From JBEIDK01 sp040383485 (GTDB lineage Bacteria > Bacteroidota > Bacteroidia > UBA4408): a stretch of 30,845 bases of DNA. A model generated the notes under the pieces. The model made no database searches. It was not told the origin of the DNA and saw only the letters and a program-made list of their open reading frames with translations. Position 1 is the first letter of the stretch, and each line of letters starts with the position of its first letter. Position numbers and translations under genes: made by a program. This document shows positions 15,497-24,549 of this stretch, piece by piece. Where the stretch lies: positions 1-30,845 of the forward strand of contig JBEIDK010000026.1 of the NCBI GenBank assembly GCA_040383485.1, given 5' to 3'.

Positions 15497-15976
15497 TTAT
15501 TTACCTTCTAATGGAACTCCGAACCCAGTTTTTTTACCAGGAAATGTTTCCTCTTCTGGTTTGGCATTTACCACTCCTTTTATTGTTATTGTTTTGTTGT
15601 TTGATTTTGCATTTGAAGTAATGGTTACTGTTTTATTAAAGGCTCCAATTCGTTTTGTATCATAGCTTACTTTAATAACACCTGTACCTCCTGGCTTAAT
15701 TGGTTCTTTAGGCCAGCTTGGAACTGTGCACCCACAAGAACCTTTACAATTAGAAATTATTAGTGGCTCCTTACCTGAGTTTGTGAACTTAAACTCATAA
15801 ATTCCATTTGCGCCTTGTTCAATAGTTCCGTAGTCGTGTGTTTCTTTGTCAAATACTATTTCAGAAGTACTTGTTGACTCTTCAGTTGTTACTTTTTTTT
15901 CTGCTTTTTCTTGGGCTATAATTACATTGCTTGAGAATACTAGTGCAGTAAAAAGGTAAAGTAAATTTTTTTTCAT
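15497..15976 (-). CDS. DUF1573 secreted protein, upstream copy
   Basis: This 159-residue protein has a signal peptide ending in a VIIAQ-like site, a charged linker rich in Lys, Glu, Ser and Thr (residues ~22-40), then one DUF1573 domain. It shares with its neighbour the segments DYGTIE, EFKFxNxGKEPLIIxNC, GSCGCTVPxWPxEPIKPGG and IKGVV, while the linker and tail differ. The pair therefore arose by tandem duplication and has since diverged. It is probably the first gene of the two-gene unit. Confidence 0.88.
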   Translation of the reverse strand: MKKNLLYLFTALVFSSNVIIAQEKAEKKVTTEESTSTSEIVFDKETHDYGTIEQGANGIYEFKFTNSGKEPLIISNCKGSCGCTVPSWPKEPIKPGGTGVIKVSYDTKRIGAFNKTVTITSNAKSNNKTITIKGVVNAKPEEETFPGKKTGFGVPLEGK

Positions 15977-16064
15977 TTTTTTAATTCGCTTGAACGGATT
16001 TGGGGATTATCGAAAACCATGCCAAAACCAAAATTTATTTATTTATACCGCTAAAGTAATAATT

Positions 16065-16072
16065 CAAATCTA
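16065..16072 (-). promoter_or_regulatory. -7 element for the DUF1573 pair
   Basis: The minus strand reads TAGATTTG, an exact TAnnTTTG, about 90 bases before the ATG at 15976. No clear -33 TTTG is present at the expected distance, so this is tentative. Confidence 0.3.
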
Positions 16073-16126
16073 CTTATCAAGAACATACATGTTTTTGAAT
16101 TTTAAGAATTGTTAATCTAGGCCTAA

Positions 16127-16618
16127 TTATTTAAGCATGAGTTGAAGCATGGTAACATTTAGTTTATTTCCAAATTTCTCTCCTACCTTTTTCATTACTC
16201 CAACAATGGCAAAACCTACTTGTTGATGCATGTATATACTTTGCTCATTGCCTTCGGTAATTCGAGCCAAAAGACTATTCAGCTTTGTGTTTTTTGCTGA
16301 TAATACAATTGTATTTAATAATAACTTGCCATATCCTTTACCTCTATGACTTTCTGATATATAAATTGAAATTTCGGCAGTAATATCATATGCTTTTCTT
16401 TCGCTCCATTTATTTAAAGCAGCATAACCAATAACAAGGTTATCGACTTCAATAACCATAATAATAAAATTCTCATCTCTATTCGTAAACCACTCAAGCC
16501 GATTTTCAAATGATTTAGGTTCAGTATCAAAAGTAGCAGTAGTATTCATGATTGCTTGGTTGTAAATATCCATAATTGCAATCAAGTCTTCTTTTGTAGC
16601 GGGTCGTACAGTTTTCAT
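16127..16618 (-). CDS. GNAT N-acetyltransferase, phosphinothricin-acetyltransferase-like
   Basis: This 163-residue protein is a single GNAT domain that moves an acetyl group from acetyl-CoA to an amine. The start VRPATKEDLIAIMDIYNQAI with TTATFDTEP resembles the phosphinothricin/methionine-sulfoximine acetyltransferase subgroup. The acetyl-CoA pyrophosphate loop is SHRGKGYGKLLL (~94-105), and HQQVGFAIVGVMKKVGEKFG near the end is typical. Natural substrates of this subgroup are often amino-acid analogues, but the actual one is unknown. It starts 13 bases downstream of the Dpm1-like gene and is the last gene of the minus-strand group. Confidence 0.85.
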   Translation of the reverse strand: MKTVRPATKEDLIAIMDIYNQAIMNTTATFDTEPKSFENRLEWFTNRDENFIIMVIEVDNLVIGYAALNKWSERKAYDITAEISIYISESHRGKGYGKLLLNTIVLSAKNTKLNSLLARITEGNEQSIYMHQQVGFAIVGVMKKVGEKFGNKLNVTMLQLMLK

Positions 16619-16631
16619 AATACGTATTGAT

Positions 16632-17339
16632 TTATAAAAACCTCATTTTCCAAACCCCAATAAAAGCCTCTTTGAAAATACCAGAACTCATTTTAGAATA
16701 GCCTTCTTTTCGGTCAACAAAAGTGATGGGAACTTCCTTGGCTTTAAAACCTGCCTTTAGTGCTTTGTACTTCATCTCAATTTGAAATGCGTAGCCAACA
16801 AACTGAATATTATCTAAGTCTAAAGTTTCAAGTACTTTGCGGGTATAACATTTAAAGCCAGCTGTCGTATCTTTTATAGATATAAACAAAATCATACGCA
16901 CATATACCGAGGCAAAATAGCTCATTAATATTCTATTTAATGGCCAGTTGCTTACTTTACCTCCTTTAGTATATCGCGAGCCTATTGCAAAGTCGGCTCC
17001 TTCCTTAGCGCATGCATCATATAGTCTTGGTAAATCATCTGGATTATGACTAAAGTCTGCATCCATTTCAAAAATATAATCATAACCATTTCTAAGCGCA
17101 TACTTAAAACCATGTATATATGCTGTTCCTAGTCCTAGTTTACCTTTTCGCTCTTCAATATGTAAACGGTTTACATATTTTTTTTGTAATTCTTTTACAA
17201 TGTTTGCTGTTCCATCTGGACTGCCATCGTCAACAATGAGTACATCGAAATTATTGGGCAAAGACATAACTTTAGTTATGATTTTCTCAACATTTTCTTT
17301 CTCGTTATATGTAGGTATAATTACTAAACTTTTACTCAT
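16632..17339 (-). CDS. Polyprenol monophosphomannose synthase-like GT2
   Basis: This 235-residue GT-A glycosyltransferase has LVIIPTYNEKENVEKII, DVLIVDDGSPDGT, the metal-binding DAD motif in FEMDADFSHNPDDLP, GSRYTKGG and the Dpm1-type GYAFQIEMKYKA. It lacks C-terminal transmembrane helices, as bacterial and yeast-type soluble catalytic Dpm1 domains do. It probably transfers a sugar from a nucleotide sugar to a polyprenyl phosphate at the inner membrane, making a lipid-linked donor. The sugar, mannose or another, cannot be told from sequence. It follows another GT2 gene by 67 bases. Confidence 0.85.
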   Translation of the reverse strand: MSKSLVIIPTYNEKENVEKIITKVMSLPNNFDVLIVDDGSPDGTANIVKELQKKYVNRLHIEERKGKLGLGTAYIHGFKYALRNGYDYIFEMDADFSHNPDDLPRLYDACAKEGADFAIGSRYTKGGKVSNWPLNRILMSYFASVYVRMILFISIKDTTAGFKCYTRKVLETLDLDNIQFVGYAFQIEMKYKALKAGFKAKEVPITFVDRKEGYSKMSSGIFKEAFIGVWKMRFL

Positions 17340-17406
17340 GTTACTAATGCAATACTAAAATTAATCTATTATAATTTATTAAAAAAATGTTTGTGATTTT
17401 AAATAA

Positions 17407-18360
17407 CTATCCTATTTTTTTTTCAATTAAATATGAATTTCTGAATGAAGAGTTTCTCGAGACCAATTCGCCAATAAAGCCTGCCAGAAAAAGTTGAACA
17501 CCAATAATTATTGAAGTTAGTGCTAAGTAAAATGCAGGCATTTGTGTAACATCTCTTGGTTTTACATGCTCAATGCTTATGATATAAATTTTTTCTCCTA
17601 TTAAATAAAAAGCACTTATGGCCCCAATAAACATAAATAAAGTACCTACAGCACCAAAAAAGTGCATGGGTCTTTTTCCGAATTTTGATACAAAAGTGAT
17701 GGTAAACAAATCGAGGAAACCATTGATAAAACGCTCTAACCCAAACTTTGTTGAACCATATTTACGCTCACGATGCTGCACTTCTTTTTCACCAATTTTA
17801 GCGAAACCTGCCCATTTTGCAATTACAGGAATGTAACGGTGCATTTCGCCAAATACCTCAATGCTTTTAACTACCTTACTTCTATAGGCTTTTAATCCAC
17901 AATTAAAATCATTCAATTCAATACCGCTCATTTTTCGGGTAGCCCAGTTAAATAATTTTGTAGGTATTGTTTTACTTAGAGGGTCGTATCGTTTCTTTTT
18001 CCATCCACTTACCAAATCAAATCTATCATTTATAATCATTTTATACAAATCTGGAATTTCATCGGGACTGTCTTGCAAATCGGCATCCATGGTAATTACC
18101 ACATCACCTTTGCAAGCCTCAAAACCAGTATTGAGTGCTGCTGATTTCCCATAATTTCGTTGAAATTTAATGCCTTTTGCGCAATTATTTTTAAGGCTTA
18201 ACGATTCAATTATTTCCCATGAATTATCTTTACTTCCATCATCGACAAAAATAACTTCATAACTAAAGTTATTTTCAATCATAACCTTATTTATCCATTC
18301 AAAAAGCTCAGGCAATGACTCTTCCTCATTAAAAAGTGGTATAACAATTGAAATGTCCAT
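17407..18360 (-). CDS. Membrane GT2 glycosyltransferase, GtrB/DPMS-like
   Basis: The 317-residue protein has an N-terminal GT-A domain (SIVIPLFNEEESLPELFEWI, VIFVDDGSKDNSW, MDADLQDSPDEIPDL) and two C-terminal transmembrane helices around residues 232-255 and 270-298. This is the layout of GtrB and polyprenyl-phosphate sugar transferases, which attach glucose, mannose or 4-amino-arabinose-type sugars to undecaprenyl phosphate. The order DUF4199 then this GT2 gene is one I recall as common in Bacteroidota. The spacing to the DUF4199 gene is 27 bases, so they are likely cotranscribed. Confidence 0.88.
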   Translation of the reverse strand: MDISIVIPLFNEEESLPELFEWINKVMIENNFSYEVIFVDDGSKDNSWEIIESLSLKNNCAKGIKFQRNYGKSAALNTGFEACKGDVVITMDADLQDSPDEIPDLYKMIINDRFDLVSGWKKKRYDPLSKTIPTKLFNWATRKMSGIELNDFNCGLKAYRSKVVKSIEVFGEMHRYIPVIAKWAGFAKIGEKEVQHRERKYGSTKFGLERFINGFLDLFTITFVSKFGKRPMHFFGAVGTLFMFIGAISAFYLIGEKIYIISIEHVKPRDVTQMPAFYLALTSIIIGVQLFLAGFIGELVSRNSSFRNSYLIEKKIG

Positions 18361-18387
18361 CAGAGAAAATAAAAATTAAAATAATTA

Positions 18388-18921
18388 TCAGGCATTGTTG
18401 TCAAATGTATCATCAAATAGTGGTTTTTCTTTCTTTAATATTCCTGCAATTATTAATGATAAAATAAATCCCCAAATGATTTTATTCCAATATTGTCCCC
18501 AAGCAATTTGACCAATATTCATTGTTTCTAGTTGTTTAATGGCTTCGTCAAGAATTTTACTATCGCTTCCGAGCATGTCTTCCATTTTATCAACATTTTT
18601 TAAAGTGTCTGACTTAATTAATTCAATCAAGTCGGGTTCAATTACTTTTCCGTAAACATATACCAATGCAGCAAAAATTGTTGCGAAAAAAAATGTTGTT
18701 GTTAATGAAAATATGAAACCTTGACCAAATCTCATATTGCCATTTAAGTCAACATCACGATATTTTTTAGTAGCGTAATACAATATAAATACCGGTATAA
18801 CGGATGCGAAAATTTGAAAGCTTCCGACAGGATTTTGACCCAACAATGCCAATATAATAAAGTATCCGAAAGCTATGAGGCCAGCAATTGTGCCGTAGTT
18901 AGCTGCTAATTTTGTATTCAT
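18388..18921 (-). CDS. DUF4199 integral membrane protein
   Basis: This 177-residue protein matches the pattern of DUF4199, a Bacteroidota membrane family of unknown function. Four hydrophobic segments are visible, near 8-28, 34-50, 68-92 and 143-162. A charged region at about 95-135 lies between the third and fourth, and the acidic tail ends DDTFDNNA. The family characteristically has YYATKKYRD and the FGQGF motif, both present here (MRFGQGF). It is the first gene of the run with two glycosyltransferases and an acetyltransferase and has a good -7 element upstream. Confidence 0.82.
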   Translation of the reverse strand: MNTKLAANYGTIAGLIAFGYFIILALLGQNPVGSFQIFASVIPVFILYYATKKYRDVDLNGNMRFGQGFIFSLTTTFFFATIFAALVYVYGKVIEPDLIELIKSDTLKNVDKMEDMLGSDSKILDEAIKQLETMNIGQIAWGQYWNKIIWGFILSLIIAGILKKEKPLFDDTFDNNA

Positions 18922-18934
18922 AATTTATTAGTTT

Positions 18935-18962
18935 CAAACTTAGGTTATTTTTTATAATTCAA
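18935..18962 (-). promoter_or_regulatory. Promoter of the DUF4199-GT2 operon
   Basis: The minus strand reads TTG (18960-18962), 17 bases, then TAAGTTTG (18935-18942), an exact TAnnTTTG. The spacing is two bases shorter than the usual 19. The predicted start is ~10 bases before the ATG at 18921. Confidence 0.45.
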
Positions 18963-19035
18963 TTAAAGCAATGTTGCTAATTATATTTTTTTATCATTAT
19001 TTGCGTCTTAAAATAAGATTTGCTTCAAAAACTAT

Positions 19036-20361
19036 TTACAATAAACTACTTGCAAGGTTAGCTAATTCGCTGCGTTCACCTTTTTCTAAAGTTATATGTG
19101 CATACAAAGCATTATTTCTCATTTTATCAATCAAAGAACTTAAACCGTTACTGTGCGTATCTAAATATGGAGTGTCTATTTGATAAATATCTCCGGTGAA
19201 AATAATTTTTGTTCCTTCTCCAGCCCTTGTAATAATAGTTTTTATCTCATGCGGAGTAAGGTTTTGTGCTTCATCAATAATAAAGCAAATTTTTGAAAGG
19301 CTTCTGCCGCGGATATAGGCAAGAGGTGTAATATGAATTTTCTCACTCTCCACCATTTGTTTTATTTTTTGGTAATCCTTATCACTTTCCTTAAATTGAT
19401 TCTGAATTAGTTTCAGATTATCCCAAAGTGGTTCCATATATGGATTAATCTTTGACTTAATATCACCAGGTAAAAAACCAATGTCCTTATTACTTAATGG
19501 AACAATTGGTCGGGCTAAATATATCTGATGAAAGTTTTGTTTCTGTGCAATACTTCCTGCTAAGGCTAATAATGTTTTACCTGTACCTGCTATACCTTGT
19601 ATAGAAACCAATAATACATCCGGATTTAAAACAGCGTGCAAAGCAAATGCTTGTTCTGCATTTCGGGGTGCTATGCCAAAAGCAGTTTCTTTTGGAACAC
19701 GTTCAATATTATTTGTGGTTGCATTATAATATGCAAGTACGCTTGAGCTTTCATTTCTAATTAAATAATAATGGTTGGCTATTGGGTCTTTAATTTTAAG
19801 GTCCTTTATACTACAGCTTCCTTTTTGGTAAAGCTTATCGATAGCAGCCTGAGGGGCATTTTCTATTTCAGATTTTCCTTTATATAAATCTTCAATATTC
19901 TTAACCTTTCCAGTTAAAAAGTCTTCGGCTGGCAATTGAAGCGCCTTTGCCTTTAATCTTAAATTAATATCTTTACTAACCATTACAACAAGACAGTCTG
20001 GATATTCTTGCTTGCAACGTAAAGCAGCATTTAAAATTTTGTGATCTGCTTTATATTCTCCAAAAACTTTATTAGCATCAGGCTCTGAACTTTCATTCAT
20101 TAAAATTTTTAACCTTCCCTTTTTTCCATTTATCGGTATCCATTCATTTAATAAATTTTCTTTCGAAAGTTCATCTAAATTTCGAATAAATTCTCTTGCT
20201 TCAAAATTAATAACATCGTTTCCTTTCTTAAATCTATCTACTTCTTCGAGCACAGTAATAGGTATGGCAACATCATGCTCTTGGAAACTTTTAATTGAGT
20301 TGTGGTCAAATAAAATAACAGAAGTATCTAAAACGAAAATTTTTTTTTGCTTTTTAGCCAT
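19036..20361 (-). CDS. PhoH family protein with PIN domain
   Basis: The 441-residue protein joins an N-terminal PIN-type RNase domain (residues ~6-140, starting KIFVLDTSVILFDH) to a C-terminal PhoH ATPase. The ATPase shows Walker A GIAGTGKT (256-263) and Walker B IIDEAQN (361-367). Acidic residues Asp12 and Glu39/Glu40 fit the PIN metal site. Members such as PhoH2 of mycobacteria are RNA helicase/RNase enzymes, and the Bacillus homologue is YlaK; an RNA-processing role is inferred from these families. The gene is monocistronic and divergent from asnB. Confidence 0.9.
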   Translation of the reverse strand: MAKKQKKIFVLDTSVILFDHNSIKSFQEHDVAIPITVLEEVDRFKKGNDVINFEAREFIRNLDELSKENLLNEWIPINGKKGRLKILMNESSEPDANKVFGEYKADHKILNAALRCKQEYPDCLVVMVSKDINLRLKAKALQLPAEDFLTGKVKNIEDLYKGKSEIENAPQAAIDKLYQKGSCSIKDLKIKDPIANHYYLIRNESSSVLAYYNATTNNIERVPKETAFGIAPRNAEQAFALHAVLNPDVLLVSIQGIAGTGKTLLALAGSIAQKQNFHQIYLARPIVPLSNKDIGFLPGDIKSKINPYMEPLWDNLKLIQNQFKESDKDYQKIKQMVESEKIHITPLAYIRGRSLSKICFIIDEAQNLTPHEIKTIITRAGEGTKIIFTGDIYQIDTPYLDTHSNGLSSLIDKMRNNALYAHITLEKGERSELANLASSLL

Positions 20362-20525
20362 GGTATATATCTATCAATAATAATTTGAAGCTAAACTATG
20401 AAATTGAAAACGCTGTGAAATGAAACTTTTCATAAGTTATTAAGAGCAAAAATTTAACAATAATCGCGTTCACTTAAATAATAAGATTAATTTTCGGCGC
20501 TAAACAAAATATACATTATAGTTTT

Positions 20526-22418
20526 ATGTGCGGTATAAATGGCATAATAGGTAACATTAGCAAGGAAAACGCTCATAGTGCAGTGCTGAAAATGAATGAC
20601 GCCATGCAACATCGTGGACCTGATGACGCTGGTGTGTTTTCTGAAGACGGCATCTCATTAGGGCACCGCAGGTTATCAATCATTGATTTAAGCTCTGCGG
20701 GCCATCAACCACTCTCATCAGACAATGGCAGATATCAAATGATATTTAATGGTGAAATATATAACTATCTGGAAGTAAAAACACTTCTCGAAAAACAGGG
20801 ACATGTAATTAATTACAGAACCAAAACTGATAGTGAAGTTCTATTAAATGCCTACATCATTCATGGTGAGAAATGTTTAGAGTTATTAAATGGAATGTTT
20901 GCCTTTGCAATATATGATGCAGAAAAAAAAGAAATTTTTATTGCAAGAGATAGACTTGGAATAAAACCTATTTATTATAATGTATGTGATGGTTGTTTTA
21001 TGTTTGCCTCAGAAATAAGGAGTTTGCTTGCAACTAATCTAATTGAAAAAAAGTTGAATAAATCTGCACTAGCAGACTACCTTCGTTACCAAACAGTTCA
21101 TGCACCAGAAACAATTGTTGAAGGTATAAAAATGATTATGCCCGGTAATTGTATTAAGCTAAAAATAGATAATATATCCGAACAAGAATTACACTTTGTG
21201 GAGTATTGGAATCTAACTAGCAACCCAAATAATGAGCATCAAAAACCTTACAAAGAGGTATGTGAGAATGTAAATTTTCTGTTAAAAGAATCGGTGAAAA
21301 GAAGATTGGTTGCAGATGTTCCATTTGGAGCCTTTTTAAGCGGAGGGATTGATAGCAGTGCTATTGTTGGTTTAATGAGTAAGGTGAGCAATACTGAAAT
21401 AAAAACATTTTCAGTAACTTTTGATGAAGAAGAATTTAGTGAAGCTAAGTATGCTAGAATAATTGCAAAAAAATTTAATACAAATCATACAGAGATTAAA
21501 TTAAAGCCAGAAGATTTTATTAATGAACTGCCGCTATCTTTAAACGCTTTAGACCACCCTAGTGGCGATGGCCCCAATACATATATTGTAAGTAAAGTAA
21601 CTAAGAATTCTGGCATAACCATGGCATTAAGTGGGCTCGGTGGCGATGAATTGTTTTGTGGATATGACGTATTTGCAAGAATGAAAAAACTTTCAAAACT
21701 TAATTATTTAAGCTCTTTGCCTAAACAAGTTAAATCATCAGCTTCTTATGTTTACAAAAAAATAAATGATGGAATAGGTGCAGAAAAAATTTCAGAACTA
21801 CTTTCACAGAAAAGTTTCGACTTTGAAAATGTATACCCACTTACTAGGCAGTTGATTACTGAAGATTGGCTAAGTAATATTTTACAACCAGAATTAATTA
21901 AGCAGAATGTCGTTAAAGAATTTTGTATCTCTAACAAAAGTGCGTTTGATAAGAATCATATATTTTCAAAAACATCAATTGCTGAAATAAATACTTACAT
22001 GCAAAATGTTTTGCTTAGAGATACAGACCAAATGAGTATGGCCGTAGCTTTAGAAGTAAGGGTGCCTTTTCTTGATTATAAATTGGTTGAATATGTAATT
22101 GGTTTGTCAGACAATTTAAAAACGCCCACTACTCCTAAAAAATTATTGATAGATAGTTTGGGCGACTTATTGCCATCTGAAATAGTGAATAGAAAAAAAA
22201 TGGGATTTACATTGCCTTGGAAACATTGGATGAAAAACGAATTGAAGCAATTATGTGAAGACAGTATTTATTCACTTTCATGCAGAGAATATTTTCAGAA
22301 GGACGCAATTCAATTGATTTGGAAAAGATTTTTAAGCGATGATAAATCTACAACTTGGAGTAGGGTTTGGTATTTAGTAGTGCTTGAACTTTGGATGCAG
22401 AAAAATAACATTAACTAA
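20526..22418 (+). CDS. asnB: Asparagine synthase (glutamine-hydrolysing)
   Basis: This 630-residue enzyme makes asparagine from aspartate, ATP and glutamine, or performs a related amidation of another carboxylate. Cys2, exposed after loss of Met1, is the glutaminase nucleophile in MCGINGIIG; HRGPDD (29-34) and the NGEIYNY site (75-81) complete domain 1. The synthetase domain has the pyrophosphate loop SGGIDSS (272-278) and GGDELFCGYD. The length is normal for the AsnB/WbpS type common in polysaccharide loci. The next gene, 26 bases downstream, is a glycosyltransferase, so amidation of a cell-surface sugar is an alternative to amino-acid synthesis. Confidence 0.92.
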   Translation: MCGINGIIGNISKENAHSAVLKMNDAMQHRGPDDAGVFSEDGISLGHRRLSIIDLSSAGHQPLSSDNGRYQMIFNGEIYNYLEVKTLLEKQGHVINYRTKTDSEVLLNAYIIHGEKCLELLNGMFAFAIYDAEKKEIFIARDRLGIKPIYYNVCDGCFMFASEIRSLLATNLIEKKLNKSALADYLRYQTVHAPETIVEGIKMIMPGNCIKLKIDNISEQELHFVEYWNLTSNPNNEHQKPYKEVCENVNFLLKESVKRRLVADVPFGAFLSGGIDSSAIVGLMSKVSNTEIKTFSVTFDEEEFSEAKYARIIAKKFNTNHTEIKLKPEDFINELPLSLNALDHPSGDGPNTYIVSKVTKNSGITMALSGLGGDELFCGYDVFARMKKLSKLNYLSSLPKQVKSSASYVYKKINDGIGAEKISELLSQKSFDFENVYPLTRQLITEDWLSNILQPELIKQNVVKEFCISNKSAFDKNHIFSKTSIAEINTYMQNVLLRDTDQMSMAVALEVRVPFLDYKLVEYVIGLSDNLKTPTTPKKLLIDSLGDLLPSEIVNRKKMGFTLPWKHWMKNELKQLCEDSIYSLSCREYFQKDAIQLIWKRFLSDDKSTTWSRVWYLVVLELWMQKNNIN

Positions 22419-22444
22419 ATTATATATTCAAAAAAAATACATTG

Positions 22445-23599
22445 ATGGCAGAAAGTAAAAAAGGTATTTGTATTTTTATTGATTGGTATTTGCCTGGATT
22501 TAAAGCTGGCGGTCCAATACAGAGTATTGCTAATTTAGTATCGCAACTTTCTAATTATAAAACATTTTATATTATTACCAGAAACACTGATTACTGCGAC
22601 AGTATTCCCTATGCTAATATTGAACCTAATACATGGGTCAATAGTTCCCACAATGTTCATATATATTATTTTAGTGAAGATAAAATTACCTACCAATCTA
22701 TTAAAAACATTATTGTAGAAAATGATTTTGAAGCAATTTATTTGAATGGGGTTTTCTCCTTAAAATTCACCTTATTTCCTCTAATTATTTGTAAAAATAA
22801 CAATATTCGAAATGTAATTGTTGGCGCAAGAGGTATGCTTGCTCCTTCGGCTTTGGCTATAAAGTCAACCAAGAAAAAAATATTTTTATTATGTTCAAAA
22901 ATATTTAAGCTATATAAGAATGTAAAGTTTCATGCAACTAATCAAGTTGAGAAGGGATATATAGAGTCTATTTTCGGAAAGGAGAATCAAATATATATTG
23001 CTCCAAACCTAGCTAAAAAAAGCACCTTACATACCTTTTCTAAAATCAATAAAACAGAAAATGAATTATGTATTATAAATATAGCTAGGGTAGCTCCCGA
23101 AAAAAATCTTTTATATGCTTTGCAAGTTTTAAAACTCGTAAAATCAAATATTATATTTAATATTTATGGGCCAAAATACAACGAACCTTATTGGCAAGAA
23201 TGTAAGACAGAAATTGATAGTTTAGGTAAAAATATAACCGTTAATTATCATGGTGCTATCGAAAATAACTTCGTTACTGAAGTGATTGCAAAAAATCACA
23301 TCATGTTTATGCCAACACAAGGTGAAAATTTTGGGCATATCATTTTAGAAAGTTTTCAAGCTGGAAGGCCAGTTTTAATTAGTAATTTAACTCCTTGGAA
23401 TAATCTTGAATTACAAAATTGTGGTTTTGATTTACCGCTTGCAAATAAGAAAGACTTTGCAGATAAGATTGAACTATTCGCTAAAATGAGTCAATTAGAT
23501 TTTAATGATTTTTGCACGTCAGCATTAGAAGTTGCCCAAAAATTTACTGCAAATACTGCAGACTTAAATGCCAATAAAACGCTGTTTAATGTAAGTTAA
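22445..23599 (+). CDS. GT4-type glycosyltransferase
   Basis: This 384-residue GT-B glycosyltransferase opens ICIFIDWYLPGFKAGGPIQS, the glycine-rich acceptor loop of GT4 enzymes, and has the nucleotide-sugar segment ELCIINIARVAPEKNLLYAL. The family EX7E motif appears as ENFGHIILE in PTQGENFGHIILESFQAGRPV. A TTG directly precedes the ATG at 22445; I use the ATG. With asnB 26 bases upstream it forms a two-gene surface-polysaccharide unit. Its stop is only two bases from the stop of the convergent pyrH gene, leaving no room for a terminator between them. Confidence 0.85.
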   Translation: MAESKKGICIFIDWYLPGFKAGGPIQSIANLVSQLSNYKTFYIITRNTDYCDSIPYANIEPNTWVNSSHNVHIYYFSEDKITYQSIKNIIVENDFEAIYLNGVFSLKFTLFPLIICKNNNIRNVIVGARGMLAPSALAIKSTKKKIFLLCSKIFKLYKNVKFHATNQVEKGYIESIFGKENQIYIAPNLAKKSTLHTFSKINKTENELCIINIARVAPEKNLLYALQVLKLVKSNIIFNIYGPKYNEPYWQECKTEIDSLGKNITVNYHGAIENNFVTEVIAKNHIMFMPTQGENFGHIILESFQAGRPVLISNLTPWNNLELQNCGFDLPLANKKDFADKIELFAKMSQLDFNDFCTSALEVAQKFTANTADLNANKTLFNVS

Positions 23600-23601
23600 T
23601 T

Positions 23602-24309
23602 CTATACTTCAACTAAGGTTCCTAGATGTACTCCTTGTATTAGTTTCATTAAATTTCCTTGCTTATTCATATCAAAAACTATAATTGGCAAGTTGTTTTC
23701 TTTGCACAACGTAAACGCTGTCATATCCATCACGTTCAAATTTTTTGAGAATACCTCATCAAAGGAAATTCTATCGTATTTGGTTGCATTAGGATTCTTT
23801 TCAGGGTCTGCGGTATAAATGCCATCTACCCTTGTACCTTTAAGTATTACATCAGCTTCAATTTCAATTGCGCGTAAAGAAGCTGCGGTATCAGTTGTAA
23901 AGTATGGATTTCCTGTTCCTGCACCAAATATAACTACACGGCCCTTTTCTAGGTGTCTAACAGCTCTTCTTCTTATAAAAGGCTCACATATTTGTTCCAT
24001 TTTAATAGCTGAGAGTAGCCTTGTTTTTACTTGAATTTTTTCGAGTGCACTTTGCAAAGCCATACTATTTATAACAGTTGCTAGCATTCCCATATAATCA
24101 CCTTGTACACGGTCACTGCCATTTTCCTCCGCCTGAATTCCTCTAAAAATATTACCTCCGCCTATCACAATTGCAACTTCAAGCCCACTATCTACAACTG
24201 CTTTTATCTCATCTGCATAAACGCTTAACCTATCATTATCAATACCAAATTGCTTATTGCCCATAAGCGACTCCCCGCTTAATTTTAGTAGAATCCTTTT
24301 GTATTGCAT
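23602..24309 (-). CDS. pyrH: UMP kinase
   Basis: PyrH phosphorylates UMP to UDP, feeding both RNA precursors and UDP-sugars. The 235-residue protein belongs to the amino-acid-kinase fold, with ILLKLSGESLMG at the start, AIVIGGGNIFRG, RVVIFGAGTGNPYFTTDTAA, GTRVDGIYTADPEKNP and MDMTAFTLCKENNLPI, all typical of bacterial PyrH. In many bacteria it is next to frr; no frr lies upstream here. Upstream on its strand is a 329-base gap that should contain its promoter, though the only -7-like match, near 24336, is imperfect. Confidence 0.95.
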   Translation of the reverse strand: MQYKRILLKLSGESLMGNKQFGIDNDRLSVYADEIKAVVDSGLEVAIVIGGGNIFRGIQAEENGSDRVQGDYMGMLATVINSMALQSALEKIQVKTRLLSAIKMEQICEPFIRRRAVRHLEKGRVVIFGAGTGNPYFTTDTAASLRAIEIEADVILKGTRVDGIYTADPEKNPNATKYDRISFDEVFSKNLNVMDMTAFTLCKENNLPIIVFDMNKQGNLMKLIQGVHLGTLVEV

Positions 24310-24512
24310 AAGTATGAATTGAGAATATTTTTTGGCAAAGTAAATTTATTTTTTCTAATGCATATAATCAATTAATAGAAATAGCTTCATATTGTAGCGA
24401 TTAATTTTAATAACGTCGCTTAAAAATAGTTTCATTATTGTTTGTGTTATAATTAATCATTATGCATTATTGTGGGGTTTATGCCCCGGTCTAAAATTAT
24501 TTTAAAAATAAA

Positions 24513-24543
24513 TTTGCATATAATAATACTAAGTGTACATTTG
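24513..24543 (+). promoter_or_regulatory. Consensus promoter without a downstream gene
   Basis: TTTG (24513-24516), exactly 19 bases, then TACATTTG (24536-24543): a full match to TTTG-N19-TAnnTTTG. Both elements lie in a direct repeat of ATTTGCAT (24512-24519 and 24539-24546). The downstream plus strand carries no protein gene, only a terminator and then the antisense of fdhD. Confidence 0.6.
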
Positions 24544-24549
24544 CATTAT

